A stretch of DNA of 27,340 nt, taken from IMG/VR virus record IMGVR_UViG_3300020213_000100, positions 1 through 27,340 of that record. The stretch is one strand, 5' to 3'. Below, in pieces: positions 7,123-14,411 of this stretch; positions within the stretch are counted from its first letter, which is position 1, and each line of letters opens with the position of its first letter. A program made the position numbers and the translations under genes. This DNA is from a virus. The notes below the pieces were generated by a model, which was not told the DNA's origin, did not search any database, and was given only the letters and a program-made list of their open reading frames with translations.

Positions 7123-7914
7123 ATGAGATTATGTGTAGACGGCGGTTATTTAACTTTTAAAATGTCCTTTGGAAACTTTGATCAATGGCAGCGTACCCAC
7201 GGAGAAAAAGTTTCTATCTTTGCTATAGATAATACACCTAAACGAAAAGAGGTTTACCCCGATTATAAAAAGGGGAGAAACACTGGTAAATCTGAAATTT
7301 TACAAGATGTATGGGCTTTGAGAGACCGGATCAATGAGGAGAAACAACTACCACTTTGTAGTATAGAAGGTTTGGAAGCAGACGATTTGGTAGCTTGTTG
7401 GGGCTTGTTTAATCCTGATCATCTCATTGTAGGGGTGGATAAGGATTTTTTTCAACTTCCTAATGTGGGTACTGTTTTGTACCATAACCTGCAACCCTAT
7501 GGAAAGAATGCAGCTATCGAAAAGTTACCAGTGTATTTGCAAGAGTTGGCTAGAGATAATTTTGCTCTTTATCAAATGCTTTTAGGAGATATAGCTGATA
7601 ACATACCTCGGTTGTTGAGTAAAGGTAAAGAGGGAAAAAATCAAATAGAATTTTTAAAAAATGCAACAGATCACGGTCATTTAGCAGAGAGTCTACAAGA
7701 TTTATTTGATGACCAAATAATTACCAATGCAAAGTTAGTTTTAATTCCATATTATGAATATTGTCAAGCAGAGGATTGGTTTGTCGATTGGTGTTTCGGG
7801 AATTACTATAATCCTAAGCATTGGTCAACGTTGTATCAGCAGATGATTGATTGTCTGTTACCCAATACGACAGGTAATGAAAAAGCAGTATGGGATTTGT
7901 TTAGTTTGAATTAA
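7123..7914 (+). CDS. 5'-3' exonuclease / flap endonuclease
   Basis: The 263-residue PIN/FEN-fold nuclease would remove RNA primers and flaps, supplying the activity missing from the phage polymerase. Metal-binding motifs are in family order: VDGGYL at the N-terminus, YPDYKKGR (the typical Tyr-Pro-x-Tyr-Lys segment), LEADDLVAC near residue 84, GVDKDFFQL near 105, and LLGDIADNIPR near 154, the Gly-Asp-x-x-Asp-Asn-Ile-Pro signature of the helix-turn-helix clamp. The C-terminal 90 residues are not typical. ATG 7123 has a duplicated AAGGAG upstream. A terminator follows 16 bases after the stop and ends the replication unit. Confidence 0.88.
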   Translation: MRLCVDGGYLTFKMSFGNFDQWQRTHGEKVSIFAIDNTPKRKEVYPDYKKGRNTGKSEILQDVWALRDRINEEKQLPLCSIEGLEADDLVACWGLFNPDHLIVGVDKDFFQLPNVGTVLYHNLQPYGKNAAIEKLPVYLQELARDNFALYQMLLGDIADNIPRLLSKGKEGKNQIEFLKNATDHGHLAESLQDLFDDQIITNAKLVLIPYYEYCQAEDWFVDWCFGNYYNPKHWSTLYQQMIDCLLPNTTGNEKAVWDLFSLN

Positions 7915-7930
7915 GGTTGAATACTGGTAT

Positions 7931-7960
7931 AAAAGTCTACTTTTTTAAGTAGACTTTTTT
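7931..7960 (+). terminator. Intrinsic terminator at the end of the replication unit
   Basis: A 12-bp perfect stem, AAAAGTCTACTT (7931-7942) with AAGTAGACTTTT (7947-7958), has a TTTT loop and a T run. It is followed 14 bases later by a consensus promoter, so this is a sharp transcription-unit boundary. Confidence 0.88.
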
Positions 7961-7974
7961 CAAAAAGAAACATA

Positions 7975-8003
7975 TTGACAAGCATCGATATCTCGTGTAT
8001 AAT
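7975..8003 (+). promoter_or_regulatory. Consensus sigma70 promoter for the packaging/head unit
   Basis: TTGACA (7975-7980) and TATAAT (7998-8003) both match consensus exactly with a 17-base spacer. It is the strongest promoter in the window and sits right after a terminator, 20 bases before the ATG at 8024. Recognition by the host housekeeping polymerase would not need a phage sigma factor. Confidence 0.9.
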
Positions 8004-8023
8004 TAACATATAGAGAAAGACTA

Positions 8024-8251
8024 ATGAACCAAGAATATTGTTACCAATGTGGATATCTTAAGGGTATTTTTTCTTTTCATAGATTCAATTTTACAATTGA
8101 AAGATATGCAGGTTACGAACATAACAAAATTTGTAATCATTGTGCAAAGATAAATGAATACTCTTTCAAAAGAGTAGAAAAAATCCTTGCAGGAATTTCG
8201 ATACCCTACTACGAAACTCCAGTAACCAAATACAAAATTCAACAAATCTGA
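8024..8251 (+). CDS. Small zinc-ribbon-like protein
   Basis: The 75-residue protein is the first gene after the strongest promoter. CYQC (Cys6, Cys9) and CNHC (Cys37, Cys40) can form a four-cysteine zinc site with a 27-residue aromatic insert. The C-terminal part is basic. AGAGAAAGA upstream supports ATG 8024. Function is unknown. Small zinc ribbons in such leader positions can be transcription or nuclease regulators, but nothing in the sequence decides this. An overlapping reverse-strand frame of similar length has no such support. Confidence 0.6.
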   Translation: MNQEYCYQCGYLKGIFSFHRFNFTIERYAGYEHNKICNHCAKINEYSFKRVEKILAGISIPYYETPVTKYKIQQI

Positions 8252-8289
8252 TCCTAACATTGCTGTTTCTAGTTTCTTAAGTTTGGTGC

Positions 8290-8916
8290 TTGTTGGAAAT
8301 AACCTATGTAAATTTTTTCCTAATTTTCCTCATTTTAGTTTTCTTAGTCTATATTAATAATGAACAAGTTAGACTAAGAAAACTCCTTCCGTTTGATAAT
8401 TCTAGGCAATCCTTAAAGCGTATGAAAATTTTGTCTGTAGTAGCAGGACACGATTTGGATATGCAAGAAATTGAAAAGTCTCTTTATTCCACTGATATTA
8501 GTTACAATCTTCTCAGTTATCAAGCTGTATCCCAACAGTCACTCTTAGCAGAACTCGAAAAAGACGTTACAGTATTTGAGTTGTCTAGTCATGGATTGAA
8601 TGGTGCTTTTCGACTAGGTAATGCGAGTATACCGATTTCCTGGCTTTCTACTGCCTTAAAACAAACTAAAGGTTTGGATTGTGCTTTATTACTTTATTGC
8701 AATTCTTATATCGATCAGGAAGTAATCGCAGCTTCAAAAATTTTTGTGATTAGCATGATTGGGGATGTAAAAGACACTACTTGTGTCGTTTTTTCTAGGA
8801 ACTTCTATTTTTATCTCAACAAAAAATTCACTTATACAGAAGCTTTTGAGAGATCAAGGTTACAACTTCCTGTTGAAGATTTCCCAAAGTTTATTTACAA
8901 AGATGGAAAACTATAA
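8290..8916 (+). CDS. Membrane-anchored caspase/CHAT-like cysteine protease
   Basis: Residues 6-22 form a transmembrane helix (YVNFFLIFLILVFLVYI), so the rest is probably a tethered domain. From residue 46 the protein follows the caspase-like CHAT pattern: strand KILSVVAGHD, then strand VFELSSHG with the candidate catalytic His101, then LDCALLLYCNSY with the candidate nucleophile Cys137. The typical end is IFVISMIGDVKDTTCVVFS, then NFYFYLNKKFTYTEAFERSR, matching the CHAT signature of an FY..L helix and an EAF..AR-like helix. Start is TTG 8290 or TTG 8293 with a poor ribosome site; a stop at 8278 rules out a longer form, and ATG 8422 would remove the membrane helix. The stop overlaps the small terminase start (TAATG), so it is in the late operon. 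No TPR or other partner domain is attached. Substrate is unknown. Confidence 0.72.
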   Translation: MLEITYVNFFLIFLILVFLVYINNEQVRLRKLLPFDNSRQSLKRMKILSVVAGHDLDMQEIEKSLYSTDISYNLLSYQAVSQQSLLAELEKDVTVFELSSHGLNGAFRLGNASIPISWLSTALKQTKGLDCALLLYCNSYIDQEVIAASKIFVISMIGDVKDTTCVVFSRNFYFYLNKKFTYTEAFERSRLQLPVEDFPKFIYKDGKL

Positions 8917-9443
8917 TGCTAGTTGACGCCCTGTCTGAAAAACATCAAAGATTTGTAAGAACCTATATAGAGTGCCTGCATCAGGGTAGAGCTTATAAAG
9001 CGGCTTTTCCTCATGTCATGATCGAAACTGCTAGGACTGAAGGTTGCAAACTCGCTAATCAAACAGAGGTAAAAGCGGCAATTTATGAGCTATTAAAAGC
9101 GTATATACCTGCTAAAGAGGAAACACTACAACGAATTATAAAGATCGTCGAGTTCGACTTAGGTCAATACTTTATAGGTGACATTCTGCAATTGGATCAG
9201 TTGATAGAAAATGGTTATGGTTGGATGGTCAAAGGTGTAAAGCAGACTAAATTTGGCACAGAAGTAGTGTTGATGGATAAGGATACTGCATTAAATAACT
9301 TAGCTAAAATTCAAACTTTATTCAACGATACACAGCAAATTACTATTAACATTGGGCAAGAAATATCCGCCAAAGATCAATTAACCAAAAAACTACAAGA
9401 TTTGGACGATAAATTTGCTTCTAGTGGTGTAAATGTCAAATGA
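8916..9443 (+). CDS. terS: Terminase small subunit
   Basis: This 175-residue DNA-recognition subunit of the packaging motor begins with the typical LSEKHQRFVRTYIECLHQGR segment and an Ala-rich helix-turn-helix (residues 7-65), as in the Terminase_2 family. A central part, IVEFDLGQYFIGD, and a C-terminal coiled segment (KDQLTKKLQDLDDK) for oligomerisation and motor contact follow. It overlaps the caspase-like gene by one base and the large subunit gene by 11 bases, the usual small-large pairing. Confidence 0.82.
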   Translation: MLVDALSEKHQRFVRTYIECLHQGRAYKAAFPHVMIETARTEGCKLANQTEVKAAIYELLKAYIPAKEETLQRIIKIVEFDLGQYFIGDILQLDQLIENGYGWMVKGVKQTKFGTEVVLMDKDTALNNLAKIQTLFNDTQQITINIGQEISAKDQLTKKLQDLDDKFASSGVNVK

Positions 9444-10752
9444 CTTCAGTAGGCTAGAAAAACTAGCTCTGTTGTCTGCTAAGGATCGTAATGACTACCT
9501 CATTAATTTTACAGAGGAAGAAGTAGCAAGATTACTTGAATCTTACGAATTTAAAGCAAGACCAAAACAGTTATTTCCAAAAGGCGACTGGCGTACTTGG
9601 TTGCTTCTTTCAGGTAGAGGCTTTGGCAAGAGTTTTGTCGGTAGTAATTTTGTCATTAATCAAGCACAAACTCAAAATTACCCAATAGCGTTGATTGGTG
9701 CTAACGCTGCTGATGTTCGTGATTATATGATTGAACTTGGTGAATCCTCCATTGTAAAGCAATCTCCAAAATGGTTTACTCCTGATTATCAACCCTCTAA
9801 ACGTAGGTTAGTATTTCCTAATGGTGTAATTGCTGTCGCTTTTTCTGCTGATAATCCTGATCAACTCCGAGGTTTTAACGGCAATTCTGCTTGGATAGAT
9901 GAACTGGCAAAGTATCAGTATCCAAATGAAGTTTGGGATAACTTGAATTTTTCTTTGAGAGTTGGGAATACTCCAAAGGTAATTATCACTACCACCCCTA
10001 GACCATTAAAACTAATTAAAGAGTTGTGGGCTGATCCTCTAGTTAAAAAAACTGTTGGTTCTACTCTCGAAAACAGAAGTAATTTAGCCTCTCCCTTCAT
10101 TGACTACATTTACAAAAAATATTCGGGTACACGATTAGGGAGACAGGAGCTCGAGGGTGAAATTCTAATGGATACACCTGGCGCTTTGTGGACTTACCAA
10201 AATCTTGACCAAAATAGAGTATCCAAAGCTCCCATACTAAAACAAATTGTTATTGCGATTGATCCAGCTATCACAGCAGACGAGGATTCTAATGAAACTG
10301 GTATCATTGTTAGTGGAATCGATGAGCTTGATCATGGATTTGTGTTAGAGGATGCCTCTGGGATTTATCATCCTAATGAGTGGGCGACTGAAGCGATTAA
10401 ATTGTATGAAAAGTATAAAGCTTCTTACATCATTGCAGAGGTCAATCAGGGTGGAGATCTAGTTACAAACAATATTCAACAAGTAGCTAAGTCTCTGGGT
10501 AAATCTTTCATACCCTGTAAAAAAGTTCATGCTTCTAAAGGTAAGTTCACTCGGGCTGAACCTGTGGCTGCTTTGTATGAACAGCATCGAATTAGTCATG
10601 TTGGAGTTTTTCCAGAGTTAGAAGACTCAATGTGTACCTTTTTACAGGGTGACAAGCTATCCCCTGATCGTATGGATGCTTTAGTTTGGGGCTTTTATTT
10701 CCTGCTAGTTAAACAAACAGAGACACATATATCAGATGAAGACTTTTGGTAA
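9433..10752 (+). CDS. terL: Terminase large subunit (ATPase and nuclease)
   Basis: The 439-residue motor cuts concatemeric DNA and drives it into the prohead. The ATPase domain has Walker A SGRGFGKS (residues 60-67), the segment DNPDQLRGF, Walker B AWIDELA (Asp156, catalytic Glu157), and the coupling strand VIITTTPRPL. The RNase H-like nuclease domain has IAIDPAIT (first Asp, near residue 278), IIAEVNQGGD and the last acidic motif DRMDALVWG near the C-terminus. Length and order are standard for T4 gp17/Terminase_6-type proteins. It starts inside the small subunit gene. Packaging mode (cos or headful) cannot be told from this alone. Confidence 0.93.
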   Translation: MSNDFSRLEKLALLSAKDRNDYLINFTEEEVARLLESYEFKARPKQLFPKGDWRTWLLLSGRGFGKSFVGSNFVINQAQTQNYPIALIGANAADVRDYMIELGESSIVKQSPKWFTPDYQPSKRRLVFPNGVIAVAFSADNPDQLRGFNGNSAWIDELAKYQYPNEVWDNLNFSLRVGNTPKVIITTTPRPLKLIKELWADPLVKKTVGSTLENRSNLASPFIDYIYKKYSGTRLGRQELEGEILMDTPGALWTYQNLDQNRVSKAPILKQIVIAIDPAITADEDSNETGIIVSGIDELDHGFVLEDASGIYHPNEWATEAIKLYEKYKASYIIAEVNQGGDLVTNNIQQVAKSLGKSFIPCKKVHASKGKFTRAEPVAALYEQHRISHVGVFPELEDSMCTFLQGDKLSPDRMDALVWGFYFLLVKQTETHISDEDFW

Positions 10753-10810
10753 AGAAACTTTATCCTACTTTTTAGGAGATGCTTTTGCACCTTCAGGAAT
10801 GATTCAATAA

Positions 10811-12121
10811 ATGCATCTAAACGATTATGCACATTTACAAACTCTGACAGAGAGTCAACGTCATCAATTAAAGCATATTCAGATGCTTTGGTCGTATTAT
10901 CGAGGAGACTTTAAGAAATGGTTACTACCAAAACTCCTACCCAATGGCAATACCATTAATGATAATGTTCAACTTGCCTTGAGTAGAAAAATTGTGCATA
11001 AAGGTAACTATTTTTTATTTGGCAAGGGATTGAATTGGCAACTAAGTAAAAAAAATGCTGTTACAGAAGAAAAAGTTCTTAGTCAAATTTGGGGTAATCA
11101 GGAAACACAAAATGCTTTTCTAAGCGAACTTGGTATCAATGGAGGTGTAACAGGGAATTATTATATACAAATTGTATCAAACCAAAAAGGTACAAGAGTG
11201 AAGAATCTTGACCCTACTTGGGTATTTGTTACTCCTGACCCAAATGATCAAGATGAAGCTTTAGAATATGATTTACGATTTATGGTTAAAGATGAACTCT
11301 TTAGAATCCTTCATAAAAACTTAGGTAATGGCACATGGGATTACTCAAAAGAGAAGTATACCAAAGCACGTTGGGAATATGTAGAAAAACCTGTCATCTG
11401 GCCTTTTGAATGGCCTTTCATTGTATCAGGTAAAAATCTTCCCAATCCAAATTCGTTCTATGGTGCTAGCGACTTAATTGATGCAGAAATTAATGACACG
11501 ATTAATTTAGTCGCATCAAATCTAAACAGAATTATTCGGATATTTGCCCATCCGGTTATATGGGGTTATGGATTTGGTTCATCTGCTTTGACAGTAGATT
11601 CAAGTAAGATAATTACTTCTACCTCTGAATCAGCTAAACTAGAGGCGCTTGAGTTGGCTAGAGATTTGTCTAGTCCACAAGAGTACCTAAAATTTCTCAG
11701 AACAATGTTTAGTGAGGTAACTAATGTTCCTGAATCAGACCCGGATCGTTTAGCCATTGGTGCCCAAAGTGGCTTTGCGTTAGAAGTTTTGTTTAATGAC
11801 CTAATTCTTAAAACAGGAACTAAGAGAAATTTTTACGGTAAGGGCTTAATAGAGCTTAATAGGCGCTTGTTGGAGTTATCAGGTTTTGGAGAAGACAACC
11901 AAACGCAACTTCTATGGCCTAATGCTCTACCTACTGATAAGCAAAGTGAGACTACCTCAGATCAATTTGAATTAGCCTCTGGTTTAGTCTCAAAGAGAAC
12001 TTTAGCAATCAAACGTGGGTATGACTTTGATCAAGAGCTTGAATATATGCAAAAAGAGCAAGCTAATCAAGGAACACTCGGAGAAGCCTTGATTACTGCG
12101 TTTAGAAATGGGCAAGGTTGA
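10811..12121 (+). CDS. Portal protein (SPP1 gp6-like)
   Basis: The 436-residue protein should form the dodecameric ring at the capsid vertex. N-terminal LWSYYRGDFKKWLLPK and KIVHKGNYFLFGKGLNW are typical of SPP1 gp6-family portals. Later come a wing region (LDPTWVFVTPDPND), WPFIVSGKNLPNPNSFYGASDL, INDTINLVASNLNRII and a long helical stem with SGFALEVLFNDLI. The C-terminus is a charged helical crown. It directly follows the large terminase. The 58-base gap holds no gene, but a three-codon frame (ATG 10799) ends at the base just before ATG 10811, which may assist coupling. Confidence 0.88.
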   Translation: MHLNDYAHLQTLTESQRHQLKHIQMLWSYYRGDFKKWLLPKLLPNGNTINDNVQLALSRKIVHKGNYFLFGKGLNWQLSKKNAVTEEKVLSQIWGNQETQNAFLSELGINGGVTGNYYIQIVSNQKGTRVKNLDPTWVFVTPDPNDQDEALEYDLRFMVKDELFRILHKNLGNGTWDYSKEKYTKARWEYVEKPVIWPFEWPFIVSGKNLPNPNSFYGASDLIDAEINDTINLVASNLNRIIRIFAHPVIWGYGFGSSALTVDSSKIITSTSESAKLEALELARDLSSPQEYLKFLRTMFSEVTNVPESDPDRLAIGAQSGFALEVLFNDLILKTGTKRNFYGKGLIELNRRLLELSGFGEDNQTQLLWPNALPTDKQSETTSDQFELASGLVSKRTLAIKRGYDFDQELEYMQKEQANQGTLGEALITAFRNGQG

Positions 12122-12205
12122 TTTCTTAGCTTAAAAAACACCTCTAATTTCCTCTTAAAATATTCTCAAGGTACAAATGTATCAAATAGTTGTAATTACT
12201 TAACC

Positions 12206-12233
12206 TTGAAATTATTTCTTCTAACCGTATAAA
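12206..12233 (+). promoter_or_regulatory. Promoter-like site before the MuF-like gene, with overlapping inverted repeat
   Basis: TTGAAA (12206-12211) and TATAAA (12228-12233) are separated by 16 bases, 28 bases upstream of the start at 12261. TCAAGGT (12166-12172) and ACCTTGA (12203-12209) form an inverted repeat whose right arm overlaps the -35 box. It lies in a 139-base gap within the late genes. Confidence 0.45.
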
Positions 12234-12260
12234 AATACACTGGAATGTCAGCACTAAATT

Positions 12261-13313
12261 ATGCCAACAGTAATTGAAACAGCTAATAGATTCAAGAATG
12301 AATTACTAAGGCATGAGACAAATTCGACTAATCAAATGCTTGGAGCTTACAAACTAGTCACTAATAGACTAGAAGATAAGCTGTCAGGATTAATGTCACA
12401 GATTGAAGCTTTAGAAGCTCAAGGCACATTGACTCCTAATAATATTAAAAACTTAGCTGTTTGGCCTAGCTTATTAAACCAACTACAAGATGAAGTGACA
12501 AAATTTGGTGGTTTCGTCGATACACATAACACACTAGCTGCTAACAAATCTATTGATCTGGCAAGTAACCATAGTCAATTATTGACGGCTGTTAACTTTC
12601 AAGATAAACCTGACCTAACAAAAGCTTTTAATGCTACATGGGACAAATTATCTACAGAGGCAATCCAAACTTTACTAGGTTTCCTTCAACCAGATTCACA
12701 ACTTCACACAAACCTTACCTCTACACTTGGTTCGTCTGCTACTGAAAACTTTGTCAACAAACTCTTAGAAGGTATTGCACTTGGGTATAACCCTAGAAAA
12801 ATCAATGCTCTGATTAACCAGACATTGGGTGAACCTTTAACTTGGTCTCTCAATACTGTCAGAACTACGCAGTTATATTCCTATAGAGAAGCGACTAGAG
12901 CTAATTACATAGCTAATTCAGAAATTATTGGGGGCTGGAGGTGGTACGCCGCATTAGATGGTCGGGTATGCTTATCATGTGTAAATAAACATGGTTCAAT
13001 ACACTCAATAGAGGAAGGTTTAAACGATCATCATTCTGGCAGATGTACACAAATTCCACTGGTTAAAAACGCTAAACAATTTGGCTTAACTGACCCAGAA
13101 ATTGAGATAGGTGAAGATTGGTTTAATCGTTTGCCAGAAACCCAACAAGTACAGAGAATGGGTGAAGCTAAATACACTGCTTATAAAGCAGGTGAATTCA
13201 GATTTGATGATTTATCAGAAGAATACCAAAATGATACTTTTGGATTAATGATAAAAGAGGCTAGTTTGCTGGGTATTTTAGGAGATAGAGCAGAGAGGTA
13301 TTATAGCAGATGA
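12261..13313 (+). CDS. Head morphogenesis protein (MuF / SPP1 gp7-like)
   Basis: The 350-residue protein is a minor head protein found after the portal gene and thought to ride in the capsid and help DNA ejection. Residues 1-180 are helical. The MuF core is seen from SLNTVRTTQLYSYREATR (about 193) through GWRWYAALDGRVCLSCVNKHG to DHHSGRCTQIPLV, where Cys, Cys, His and Cys form the usual metal-binding set. The C-terminus (EDWFNRLPETQQVQRMG, KYTAYKAGEF) is typical of the family. No toxin domain is fused. The stop overlaps the lipoprotein start (ATGA). Confidence 0.85.
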   Translation: MPTVIETANRFKNELLRHETNSTNQMLGAYKLVTNRLEDKLSGLMSQIEALEAQGTLTPNNIKNLAVWPSLLNQLQDEVTKFGGFVDTHNTLAANKSIDLASNHSQLLTAVNFQDKPDLTKAFNATWDKLSTEAIQTLLGFLQPDSQLHTNLTSTLGSSATENFVNKLLEGIALGYNPRKINALINQTLGEPLTWSLNTVRTTQLYSYREATRANYIANSEIIGGWRWYAALDGRVCLSCVNKHGSIHSIEEGLNDHHSGRCTQIPLVKNAKQFGLTDPEIEIGEDWFNRLPETQQVQRMGEAKYTAYKAGEFRFDDLSEEYQNDTFGLMIKEASLLGILGDRAERYYSR

Positions 13314-13450
13314 AAATTATTTTTGTCGTACTACTAATTCTTGTATTAACAGCTTGTGTAGAACCAAAACAAAGATTTCAGAGACCAAAAAACAATATTT
13401 ATACTACTCAGAGTTTTGAATGTGGAGGAGTTAATGGAAAAATTACATGA
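13310..13450 (+). CDS. Small predicted lipoprotein (46 residues)
   Basis: The ATG at 13310 overlaps the MuF-like stop (ATGA), with AGAGG at 13294-13298. The peptide has a Lys-led hydrophobic signal (MKIIFVVLLILVLTAC) ending in a good lipobox, L-T-A-C, with the modified Cys at residue 16. The mature part would be only 31 residues, basic at first (EPKQRFQRPKNN), with one more Cys at residue 38. Small phage lipoproteins of known function (T5 Llp, TP-J34 Ltp) block receptors or DNA entry of later phages, and spanins use lipoproteins too. Either is only an analogy here. The 3' end overlaps the next gene by 17 bases. Confidence 0.6.
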   Translation: MKIIFVVLLILVLTACVEPKQRFQRPKNNIYTTQSFECGGVNGKIT

Positions 13451-13643
13451 AAGTAAATGGAATGAACAGGATCAGTGTTTTAGATTAGTCCACCCTAACA
13501 CAGGGGATTTTATTGCAGAATACTACCCCAACTCAAATCAATTGGTCGTAACCAAGCATCGACAGACAGCCATCATTGATTTAGATTTATACAAAGGTTT
13601 GCAATGGACGCAATTACAGAACAAACAGTTTTTACCTCAATAG
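13434..13643 (+). CDS. Small protein of unknown function (69 residues)
   Basis: ATG 13434 is chosen because GGAGGAG lies at 13424-13430; an in-frame TTG at 13416 would lie upstream of that site. The product is soluble and beta-rich, with pattern RLVHPNTGDFIAEYYPNS and QLVVTKHRQTAIIDLDLY, as in a small beta-sheet fold. It is not recognised. It sits between the MuF-like and scaffold genes, where phages often carry variable small genes. Confidence 0.6.
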   Translation: MEKLHESKWNEQDQCFRLVHPNTGDFIAEYYPNSNQLVVTKHRQTAIIDLDLYKGLQWTQLQNKQFLPQ

Positions 13644-13852
13644 ACAAACGACCTATACTAATGACATATCCTCTGCTACGTAAGACTTTAGTACCTTACT
13701 GTAAAGGTAAAACGCACTTACTACATGGGATATTAGACCTTTGGCAAGTGGGTGTTCCACAACCTCAAACCCACAATGGACAAATAGTAAAGATGCTTTA
13801 TCCAAACATGTTCGTTGAGTTTGCTAGATTGTGCATGAAGGAGAATGGATAA
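13604..13852 (+). CDS. Small protein of unknown function (82 residues)
   Basis: It starts inside the previous gene (40-base overlap) with AAAGG seven bases upstream. An internal ATG at 13661 is an alternative but lacks a ribosome site. The sequence is mixed, with YPLLRKTLVPYCKGKTHLLHGILDLWQVG and two cysteines, no signal peptide and no clear motif. Function is unknown. It ends at the start of the scaffold gene. Confidence 0.55.
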   Translation: MDAITEQTVFTSIDKRPILMTYPLLRKTLVPYCKGKTHLLHGILDLWQVGVPQPQTHNGQIVKMLYPNMFVEFARLCMKENG

Positions 13853-13853
13853 C

Positions 13854-14399
13854 ATGGAACTCGAAACTACTGAAACTGAGTCAGAAACCACAAATACAGG
13901 TGATACTTCTACCGAAATTGAAGGTAATGGTACTTTTACTCAAGATCAGGTAAACAAAATTGTAATAAAACGTGTAAAAGAAGTTAAAGCACAATTTAAA
14001 GACTATAAGAGTTTGCAGGATACAGTAACAACTTTGACCGCTCAAGTAGAGGCACTAACAGCAGAAAAAGACACTGTCAAGAAACAATATCTTGATACAG
14101 CTTTTTCTAGTCTACTTGATTCAACCGCTATGAACTTAAATCTTGATCCTGAATTAGCTTTGAAATTGTTGGATAAAGACAAACTCATTTTTGTTGAAGA
14201 TAAACCAACAAATCTAAAAGAGCTACTGCACGCAGTGATTGAAAAGCATCCTAGTCTTGTTAAAAAAGTTGTTATTACTCCTGTTATTCCGTCTGTAACT
14301 CTAACAGAAGGTGAAAAAAACTTCTCACTACACAAAACATCAAAAAGTAACTTTTTCTCTGGTGGTGGTTTAAAAGCTGCTACTCTTATTTCTAAATGA
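13854..14399 (+). CDS. Capsid scaffolding protein (gp20/DUF4355-like)
   Basis: The protein of about 181 residues would guide capsid assembly and then leave the shell. The first 25 residues are Glu/Thr-rich and acidic. They are followed by the characteristic FTQDQVNKIVIKRVKEVK segment of phage gp20/DUF4355 scaffolds and a coiled coil to about residue 80 (TVTTLTAQVEALTAEKDTVKK). The C-terminal part ends in a basic, Ser-rich tail suitable for binding the capsid shell. ATG 13845 is in frame, but the GGAG at 13840-13843 abuts it, so ATG 13854 with a 10-base gap is preferred. It lies directly before the capsid gene. Confidence 0.8.
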   Translation: MELETTETESETTNTGDTSTEIEGNGTFTQDQVNKIVIKRVKEVKAQFKDYKSLQDTVTTLTAQVEALTAEKDTVKKQYLDTAFSSLLDSTAMNLNLDPELALKLLDKDKLIFVEDKPTNLKELLHAVIEKHPSLVKKVVITPVIPSVTLTEGEKNFSLHKTSKSNFFSGGGLKAATLISK

Positions 14400-14411
14400 A
14401 GGTAATTTAAA

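Noticed and set aside
8021-8260. 79-codon reverse-strand frame opposite the zinc-ribbon gene
   Set aside because: It is antisense to a gene with a strong promoter, ribosome site and paired CxxC motifs; no other reverse-strand gene is supported.
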